Assembly: GCF_030272615.1 (NCBI RefSeq)
Contig: NC_081411.1
Span: forward strand, 209,953,744 to 210,017,743
Source of the DNA: Cryptomeria japonica
Lineage: Eukaryota > Streptophyta > Pinopsida > Cupressales > Cupressaceae
DNA length: 64,000 bases
Reading direction: 5' to 3'
Both the position numbers and the translations under genes were made by a program. Position 1 is the first letter of the stretch. Each line of letters opens with the position of its first letter. Under the pieces are notes generated by a model. That model saw only the letters and a list, made by a program, of their open reading frames with translations. It was not told the DNA's origin and ran no database searches. This document shows positions 56,204 to 64,000 of this stretch, piece after piece.

Positions 56204-56977
56204 CTAATTTTCTTGGTGTGACACTTGATCTGCAACCATGCTCTGCATTGTTCTTGTGCGCTTAGATGGTCCATAAGAATATTGGCTTCCATCATTTACT
56301 GTATTAACATTACTGTTGACTAGAATACCTTCTACACTATCAGCATGGTGAAGCCCACCAATCAGCCTTTCTATGGTACTTCCACCTTCGTTCATAATAC
56401 AATTATGGGTCTGAGGGCCCAACAACTCAAATGCTGCGACATAAGCACCAAATTTACTGCCAGCAGGGTGTCGTGGAATAGAATCCTTGTCAGGCTCAAA
56501 ACAAAGCTTCTTTGTGGTCTTTCCAAGATCAATATCATACAATAGAATTATTTCATTGGCAAATCCAACCTTAGAATGGAAGGAATAATTATTTTCATCA
56601 TCTTTAGGGTTTAAATTCTCTCCCTTATCCCCTATGCAACAACCCAATAGAGGGTATTCAGAGAAACTTTCCACAACCATATGCTTGGTTAGAATCATGT
56701 TAACGAATCCAACATCACCATTTTTAAAGAAATTAGGTTCCTTCTCAATCTCCTTGTTGTTCAAATCATTTACACATGCCACAACTGCATCATGACATGA
56801 AAAAGAAACAGAATTGAAATCTCTACGCTTTGTAGTTGGTAGGTTACGTGCTAGCTTAATTTTCTCACAATCCCCCATGACATCAGGGCACAGTCCCGAA
56901 GCAAAGCTCCCATCTTCGCAAATGACACCAAATGCCAAGCTGACTAGCCATGGGTTCATACTCATGCTCATTTCCAT
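56204..56977 (-). CDS. Unknown 257-aa ORF carried by family E (B)
   Basis: Full length like the A copy, with about ten amino-acid changes (for example FASGLCP, KRRDFNS, GDKGENL, FGAYV) and no indel. No known domain. Its openness in both units is notable beside the broken neighbours, but two young copies can both stay open by chance. Confidence 0.45.
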   Translation of the reverse strand: MEMSMSMNPWLVSLAFGVICEDGSFASGLCPDVMGDCEKIKLARNLPTTKRRDFNSVSFSCHDAVVACVNDLNNKEIEKEPNFFKNGDVGFVNMILTKHMVVESFSEYPLLGCCIGDKGENLNPKDDENNYSFHSKVGFANEIILLYDIDLGKTTKKLCFEPDKDSIPRHPAGSKFGAYVAAFELLGPQTHNCIMNEGGSTIERLIGGLHHADSVEGILVNSNVNTVNDGSQYSYGPSKRTRTMQSMVADQVSHQEN

Positions 56978-56979
56978 CT

Positions 56980-57640
56980 TTAGTTTTGGTAGTCAACATT
57001 GTTTTCAGACTCCTTCGAATCGGCCACAAAAGGTTCCTTCGTCACCCATAGAAAAGCCATCTCTTCACCTCCATATGCAGTAAGATTAGGACCTCTTAGA
57101 TAACCATATTCAGTACCAGTAGATTCCTTGTCATAAAAGTTGTTTGTATTTCTTGTAGAAGCTTGTGTACTACCAGCAATCAAAGCATTCCACTTTGCCT
57201 CTACTTCTGCAATCTAAAACAATAAATCAACACTCTCCTTTCCTTTTGGAAAATTAATTTCCTCAAAGACCATATTCTCAGCCTTTCTGAAATCTTTTAG
57301 ATCCTGTGCAGCCTTGAGCCAGAGGCTCTCTCCCGCCTCATTGAGCTCTATAATCCTTGCGCTCCTTGGAACTTCAAACGCCAGGCACCCCAAATCCTCT
57401 TGTGGATTCGTTCCACCAAGAAAAGGATTTCCTATCAATAAGGCATGCATTTTTGTGAGGAAACAGTCCTTTGTTAGGAGCTTCCCATTACTTTCCTCTT
57501 GCTGAAATATGGTCTCTTCAGGAAAATATGATTCTTTCTCAAAGTTATCTTTTTCAATATTCATGATGTGACACAAAACTATTAACTTCTAGTCCATACA
57601 AATCAGTTTTTCTATGAATAGGAGATTCTCTTCATTCAAC
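56980..57640 (-). pseudogene. Family-E gag-like frame, minus strand (B)
   Basis: Counterpart of 25,560-26,225: open parts 57,214-57,576 (CHIMNIEKDNFEKE, SLWLKAAQDLKDFRKAEN) and 56,980-57,183 (ends ENNVDYQN), with a stop between them near 57,215. Confidence 0.65.
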
Positions 57641-57789
57641 CTCATAAATTTTTCTTTTTCATAATCCTCTTAAGCCTTGTTCTCAACTTTCATGTAAACT
57701 TTTTGGTCCATACAAATCTGTTATTCTGTGAGTGAGAGACATTCATGTAAACATTACTGGTTACTAGATCGCCATGCACAGGAGGAATT

Positions 57790-58182
57790 CAGGATTCAGG
57801 AAAGGGCTTTAGAAACCATGTAGCAAATGAAAATGCCAAGCGTAAAGCCTAATTATTTGCCAGTGGCTTCCATCCTATACCAACGAGGGAGCTTTTGAAA
57901 TAAGATATGGACATGCATCACAGGATAACGGTAGGGAGATTTTTGAAAGTTATTATAGTTCGAAATGCCCTAGTTTTAGACATTTAGGAAAGGATAAATG
58001 TGGAATTATAGACCTCGCACCTGTATTTGCTAACATAATGATTCAAATTTTTGTCGTGTCATGGAATGCATCAATTGCAAGAGATGTGGAAATAGATTTC
58101 ATGGAAGGGCTTCGGAAAGTTGCAGACTCATTGGTGACTGTCAGATCTAACCCCCACAACCTTCAGCCTACATCCTCCATAT
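57790..58182 (+). pseudogene. PPR protein fragment 1 (B)
   Basis: Counterpart of 26,365-26,761 and better preserved: ALETM*QMKMPSVKPNYLPV, MDMHHRITVGRFLKVIIV, RNALVLDI, DKCGIIDLAPVFANIM. Confidence 0.75.
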
Positions 58183-59640
58183 GTTGACTAGAATACTTTC
58201 TACACTATCAGCATTGTGAAGCCCACCAATCAGCCTTTCCATGGTACTTCCACCTTCGTTCATAATACAATTATGGGTCTGAGGGCCCAAGGACTCAAAT
58301 GTTGCAACATGAGCACCAAATCTACTGCCAGCAGGGTGTTGTGGCGTAGAATCCTTGTCAGGTTCAAAACAGAGCTTCTTTGTGGTCTTGCCAAGATCAA
58401 TATGATACAATAAAATTATTTCATTGGCAAATCCAACCTTGGAACGGAAGGAAGAATTATTTCCATCATCTTTAGGGTTTAAATTCTCGCTCTCATCCCT
58501 TTTGTAACAACCCATTGGAGGGTATTCAAGAAACTTTCCACAACCATATGCTTGGTTAGAATCATCTTAACGAATCCAACATCACCATTTTTAAAGAAAT
58601 TAGGTTCCTTCTCAATCTCCTTGTTGTTCAAATCATTTACACATGCCTCAACTACATCATGAGATGAAAAAGAAATGGAACCAGAATCTCTACGCTTTAC
58701 AATTGGCAGGTTACGTGCTAGCTTAATTTTCTCACAATCCGCCATGACAACAAGGCACAGTCCCAAAGCAAATCTCCCATCCTCCCAAATGACACCAAAT
58801 GCTGAGCCAACTAGCCATGGGTTCATACTCATGCTCATTTCCATCTTCAGTTTTGGTAGTCAACGTTCTTTTCAGACTTCTTCGAATCGACCATAGAAGG
58901 TTCCTTCGTCACCCACAGAAAAGCCATCTCTTCACCTCCATATGCAGCAACATTAGGACTACTTAGATAACCATATTCAGTACCAGCAGATTCCTTCTCA
59001 TAAATGTTGTTTGTATTTCTTGTAGAAGCTTGTGTACTACCTGCAATCAAAGCATTCCACTCTGCCTCTAGTTCTGCAGTCTGCAACAATAAATCAACAC
59101 TCTCCTTTCCTTTTGGAAAATTAATTTCCTCAAAGACCATATTCTTAGCCTTTCAGAAGTCGTTTAGATCCTGTGTAGCCTTGAGCCAGAGGCTCTCTCC
59201 CACCTCCTTGAGCTCTATAATCCTTGCGCTCCTGGGAACTTCAGTCGCCAGGTACCCTGAGTCCTCTTGTGGATTCTTTCCACCAAGGAAAGGATTTCCT
59301 ATCAATAAGGCATGCATTTTTCTGTGGAAAGAGTCCTTTGTCAGGAGCGTCCCATCACTTTCCTCTTGCTGAAATACGGTCTCTTCAGAAAAATCTGATT
59401 ATTTATCAAAGTTATCTTTTTCAATATTCATGATGTGACACAAAACCATTGACGTGTCATCCATACAAATCAGTTTTTCTATGAGTAGGAGATTCTCTTC
59501 ATTCAACCTCATAAATTTTTCTTTTTCATAATCCTCTTGAGCCTTGTTCTCAACTCTCATGTAAACTTTCTCGTGCATACAAATCAGTTTTTCTATGAGC
59601 GAGAGACATTCATGTAAATGTTATTGGTTACTAGATCGCC
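58183..59640 (-). mobile_element. Family-E element fragment, second copy (B)
   Basis: Counterpart of 26,762-28,230. The 257-aa ORF paralogue is split by a frameshift near 58,500 (frames 58,479-58,844 and 58,168-58,515). The gag-like frame is open at 58,847-59,140 (VFEEINFPKGKESVDLLLQT, EAEWNALIAGSTQAS). Confidence 0.7.
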
Positions 59641-59659
59641 ATGCACAGGAGGAATTCAG

Positions 59660-60360
59660 GATTTAGGGAAGGGCTTTAGAAACCCTGTAGCAAATAAAAA
59701 TGGCAAGCGTAAAGCCTAATTATTTGCCAGTGGCATCCAGCCTGTACCAACGTGGGAGCGTTTGAAATAAGATATGGACATGCCCAAGTTTTAGACATGT
59801 AGGAAAGGATAAATGTGGAATTATAGACCTCACACCTGTATTTGCTGATAGAATGCTTCAAAGTTTTGTCGTCTCAAGGAATGCGTCGATTGTAAGAGCT
59901 GCAGAAATAGATTTGATGGAAAGGCTTTGGAAAGTTGCACACTCGTTGGTGACTGTCAGATCTAACCCCCACAACCTTCAGCCTGCATCCTCCATATGTG
60001 TGCCAAAATTGGCTTTTGGGACGTTGTCGTTGTGACAACTCTGTTTGCCATGTACACAAAATGTGAGGGCAGAGGCTTGGCATGTGGTCTACGTAACAAA
60101 ATTGCCTAATGGAGATGTGGTCTACGTAACAGATTTACTGAAAAGGCTTTAGAATCTTTCAAACAAATGCAGATAGCAGGCGTAGAGCCAAACTCTTTTT
60201 CCTGTCACCTCCAGCAGCCAATTATTTTTTACAAAATACCTCTAAGAAATATCATCTCATCGAATGCAAGGATAGGAAGATTTTGTAGACAATATATTTG
60301 ATGGAAAGACTCCTGCCAATTGGAATGCGTTCAGAAGAATATATATATATATTTTCAAAA
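59660..60360 (+). pseudogene. PPR protein fragment 2 (B)
   Basis: Counterpart of 28,255-28,960 with the same motifs (SFVVSRNASIVRAAEIDLME, MYTKC, EKALESFKQMQIAGVEPNS). Confidence 0.75.
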
Positions 60361-60765
60361 CAAATGCTGCCAGATTTCTTTTCGAGTAGATTACACTTTC
60401 AAAACAAATGCACCATTCCTCATTTATTACAAGGCCATGCTCTGCAAGAAAGCACGCTTTCTACTTTACGGTCTCTCTCATCCTCTCTTCAAGTTTCAAA
60501 ATTTTTTTCTTTACTGTTCCTTTTTTAAAAATTTTCCATTCATGCCTTTGACCACTTGGTCGGGGATGTGACATGCTAGTGATCAACTAGCTCTTATACG
60601 AAATGTTGTAGATGTAAATTAGGGTATCTTTTTAGCTTTCCAGATCTCCGGATATTTCAATGCCATTAGTAAATCCATACATTAAAAATAAAATTCATAT
60701 TTATGTCATTAGTCTTAAATAAGGAGAATGATTAAAGCTATGAGATTTCTACAATCCATTTTGTA

Positions 60766-60952
60766 TTCTAGTGTATTTTTTCTGGATTCGATTTTGTGTA
60801 TGTTTTCCATCAATGTTTCGAATCACACTCCATGATTCATCATCACGATGAAAAGAATTCCCAAGACATGAAAGATGATGAATCACGGAGTGTGATTTGA
60901 AAAGTTGATGGAAAAAATACACACAATCGAATCCAGAAAAAATACACTAGAA
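60766..60952. repeat. Long inverted repeat, 79-nt arms (B)
   Basis: Left arm 60,766-60,844, loop 60,845-60,873, right arm 60,874-60,952. Two extra mismatches compared with A, both in the right arm (CATGG to CACGG; TTCG to TTTG). Confidence 0.9.
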
Positions 60953-61130
60953 AGAGAATGATTTCAAAGAGTATGTCACTCTTAATGACTTCCTTCTAGC
61001 TGAAAAAACAAATGTCCCTCCCCTTCCAAGAGGAGAATCTCAGATAGACATGCCGAGCGCTAGTGACAACGGCGGTAGTGGTCGTGGCCGTAGAAGGGAT
61101 CGGGATCAGGGCCGGACTTCAAGGGTCTAA
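60951..61130 (+). pseudogene. Arg/Gly-rich reading-frame tail (B)
   Basis: Counterpart of 29,576-29,755; frame kept. Changes are one Pro to Leu and three silent. Confidence 0.35.
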
Positions 61131-63034
61131 ATCATGTTCTTAGTTCTTTCCAAAAACTTAGAGGTATGCACCCCTTTTCTTTTTTTGTCATTAAGCTTTG
61201 TAAATTCGAAAAGTTTCTAGTTTGAAGAAACAGAGAGAAAAAATTTCAGTTTGTTCATGGTGGTTAAACTATCTCATTTTTTTATGGTTTAGCCACTAGC
61301 ATGATCAATCAAAAAGTAACTTTTATTAATATAAAACCTTTGACTCTGCCTTTATCCATAAAAAAAAATCATATTTATATATATCTTTGCAACTAGAACA
61401 ATGTGAAACCAAAAGACAATAATCTACTTTACCAGTATGCATAAATAAAGACTGCACAGTTGAAAGAAAATACCATTTGGGTATAGGAGATCATGTTACT
61501 TCAATTTTACATTAAAAGAGAGATTATGTAAAGAATAATATAGCATATAATATTCTTACTTGAATTCAGTGATGATACTTTATATTCTACCGCAAAAAAT
61601 CAACAAAATAAATTGGTTTTTGCTGAATTGAAATTAAAATCATTTTTTTTTCTTACAAGGATTAGGAGTGACAAAGTAGTTGCATATTTATTCCAATAAG
61701 TGCCAGTTCTATCTTCAATATTTATAGAGTTCTAACAAATGTTCTAGTTGCAGTAAGTTAAATGCTAATTATTCCTAAATATGAGTACAAGTGAGGATTA
61801 CTGGCAGGTATTGGAGCAAATATCACTGATCATTCAAATTTTAATCAAAACTTCAATTCTCTAAGAAATCATTAGTAACACATGAACGATCAATTATAAG
61901 TAAACTCAAAGTGAGCTAAATTTGATATAAGTCAAGCCAAACTCAAATGCTCCAAGTTTATGAGTTGAGTAAATATTACTCTTCTTCTAGGTGTCTTGCA
62001 ACTATACATAGGCTAGGAACTTGAAAACAATCAACTTCCTTTCTGAATAATTTTACTATATGTAACTTTCCATCTCATTTGCGCTAGGACATTAAAAGTG
62101 TTTTTTTGAAGTGGTTTACCTTTAACAAAATTCTTACAACTTTTAAAAACCATCTCTCTACATTTTTATTGAAATTTAGATTTATTTATTTTTAAATGAG
62201 AATTTAATTAATGCTAAACATTTTTTGAATGGAATAATTTGAACAAATTTTATTTTAATAGTTATATTAAGCTCATGAAAATTAAGATTCTAATTGTAAA
62301 TCTATATCATTTTACTGAAAATAATTTTGGATCCACCAATAGTGATGAAGGTCCTACATGTGTCTATTCTTGGAAATTTTTTCTATAGCTGGAAAAAATA
62401 AAGAAAGATCTAACGTTCATCTCTCGTTGAAGAAATCTCATCTTTCTAAATGAGGGCACTGAGATTTGCCTGTTTCTGAATTATGACCAACAATGCTATG
62501 ATGACGGTTGGAAGGCCCTCAGCTCCTCCAAAAACAATTCAACAATTCAACCAAGCTCGTACCCTATGAAGAGAGAAAAAAATCTGGAACAAATAATCCA
62601 AAATAAAATGAGTAGGAAGCCGAAAAACTCTATAAACTCATTGCTTTGGAGAGAAAAGTAGAAAAAATCTAAATTCTTGAATTTCAATTGAATGGATAAG
62701 AGATTTGTGAGGTCCCATATACAATTCAATATTGATAATTTATATCTTACGCTATTGTAAGATTATCTACTTGAGTTTCATGCTAAACAAATTTTGAGGG
62801 TTATAATTAAATCTTAATTATATTTATGCACTTGTGTGGAATAGTCTAATTATTCTCCCAATTCTTATATATTCAATCTAAAATTTAAAATAGAATGTGG
62901 TTGAAATTATTTTTGGTATTAAATTAGAATAAATAAATGTTTTCCAATTAATAGATTATATTGATTTATCCATGGTGAAAGAAGTGAATGGCAAGACTTT
63001 GTGCTATATGATGATTATAATTTAAGTTTTCTTT
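61131..63034. other. AT-rich stretch without genes (B)
   Basis: Counterpart of 29,756-31,659. Nothing coding seen. Confidence 0.6.
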
Positions 63035-64000
63035 AGCTATAATGTTATGGTTTTATTTGATAAATAATGGGATAAGTCCATTACCATACATAATCATCAA
63101 ATAGGCGCACAAGAGGAAAATCACAAGCACTGGGATCATGAAAAGACAACCATCAAAAATGGTAGACCCTTTTTAAAAAGGATGTTTTTTTACTAGAGCA
63201 TCAACCTGTAGGACAAAGTCCCTAAAGAGGAAAAATCACCTAATCATAATAGAGGGGTTTAAGAGAACCCAAAACCATCTAACAATAGAAACCCCTTGCA
63301 CAAGAATAAAGTAAACAAGGGAAGCATTAATAACATAATCTTTTTAACGGTACCATTAAACCTTTTACCTAATGGACCACTATGAACAATGATGTTCATA
63401 GTTAAAAATCTCATAGGGTTTTGATAGGCACCCCTAAACCTTTGACTGATAGAAAAACCTACAAACAATCCATCAAAGGCCAACTTAATAGGCCGATTCT
63501 CAGTAGAGACACTAAGGAATAGAATCCCAACAGAAGAAGAAATCTAGAATCAAAGTAGAAACATAGGAAACATGACACTCTACATTTATCGGCTCTCAAC
63601 ACCTTTTAGCAATCCATCCGCCACAACACAAAGAAATCTTCTACCGAGTAGAATATCATCATTCATAATAATGAGAGAACTCGGCCCCTACAAACCGCCA
63701 TAAATAGAATAGTCTTTAAAGATCCAAGAATCTTTGAGGCCCACCTTCGTAGGGAAACTGGAAGAATCAGAGAAAAAATGCCTCCAAAACCCTTACTAGA
63801 CAAGAAAGGAGTGCTAGAAAATAGTCTCTTGGAGGAGGGAAAAAATTTGCCCCACTCTAGAGATCAACAACACAAGAGGAAGTCTCCCAGCTCGACATAA
63901 AATCCCACATCCATTGGACTAGTACTAAATAGAGGAGCCTAAAGCAGCACCTAAGCCATAATCAAGAGTAGACCTGAAGTGAAGCAACTCTGCCAATGTG
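63035..64000 (-). mobile_element. 5'-truncated LINE, cut by the window edge (B)
   Basis: Counterpart of 31,660-32,719. The left target-site duplication is at 63,035. A 100-bp loss near 63,531 joins two CCCAAC words. Confidence 0.7.

Larger units (their letters stand above)
55511..57740 (-). mobile_element. Family-E LTR element, minus strand (B)
   Basis: Counterpart of 24,091-26,340: LTR at 55,511-55,769, polypurine tract at 55,770-55,780, then the short 3' frame, 257-aa ORF and gag-like frame at rising coordinates. Confidence 0.75.
56315..60000. repeat. 1.87-kb tandem duplication of element plus PPR fragment (B)
   Basis: GTTGACTAGAATAC at 56,315 and 58,183 (period 1868); same structure as A 24,895-28,586. 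Confidence 0.85.
35021..64000 (+). repeat. Unit B of a large tandem duplication (cut by the window edge)
   Basis: Collinear copy of 1-32,719. Compared with A it lacks about 1,678 bp (A 3229-4912), 946 bp (A 13,585-14,530), 274 bp (A 15,217-15,490), 941 bp (A 17,931-18,871), 25 bp near A 16,930 and 100 bp near A 32,150-32,250. It keeps about 320 bp (55,040-55,358) and 21 bp (near 40,900) that A lacks. The scattered indels and base changes argue against a simple assembly duplication. Confidence 0.95.

Noticed and set aside
1-64000. CRISPR array, operons or other prokaryotic systems
   Set aside because: No regularly spaced short repeats, no ribosome-binding pattern and no tightly packed ORFs. 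The content is plant retroelements and a plant F-box gene.
1-64000. tRNA or rRNA genes
   Set aside because: No cloverleaf-like segments with the A and B boxes and no rRNA signatures noticed on reading. A covariance-model search was not possible.

Overview
The window is plant nuclear DNA, AT-rich and dominated by decayed retrotransposons. It holds a Copia-type LTR family, plant L1-type LINEs ending in an RNase H domain, PPR pseudogenes and a plant-specific F-box/kelch gene. The load of old repeats and the style of the PPR and unknown ORFs suggest a gymnosperm such as a conifer; this is inference. Nothing prokaryotic or organellar was seen.

The main structure is a very large direct (tandem) duplication. 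Unit A (1 to about 32,719 and onward) repeats collinearly as unit B (35,021 to the window end). The coordinate offset is 35,020 at the left, 33,34x after a 1.68-kb loss, about 32,366 near the LTR element, 31,100 at the kelch gene, about 31,420 beyond it and 31,281 at the right edge. Each change of offset is an indel that can be located. Most are losses in B (about 1,678, 946, 274, 941, 100 and 25 bp); the clearest loss in A is about 320 bp. The stretch 33,160-35,020 is the part of the period that precedes base 1 in unit A.

Order within one unit (A coordinates): remains of a small LTR element (family E) inserted in a kelch pseudogene (1-1840); a long minus-strand LINE (about 1979-8960); AT-rich DNA with a LINE RNase H scrap (9681-9910); repeat R1 (12,125-13,147); a Copia-like LTR element with gag and protease but no integrase or RT (13,153-17,000); repeat R2, interrupted by a LINE-like insertion with an unknown ORF (17,001-20,890); a degenerate telomere-like tract (21,170-21,660); an intact F-box/kelch gene (22,322-23,326); a 173-bp tandem repeat; a 1.87-kb tandem duplication made of a minus-strand family-E element plus a PPR pseudogene fragment (24,091-28,960); a 79-bp-arm hairpin (29,391-29,577); and a 5'-truncated LINE with 20-bp target-site duplications (31,660-33,159).

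The only genes that look functional are the two F-box/kelch copies (22,322-23,326 and 53,422-54,426; 334 aa each). They probably encode substrate receptors of an SCF ubiquitin ligase. They differ at five bases, all changing an amino acid. A 257-aa unknown ORF carried by family E is also open in both units. Everything else coding-like is broken, and many stops are shared by A and B, so that decay came before the large duplication.
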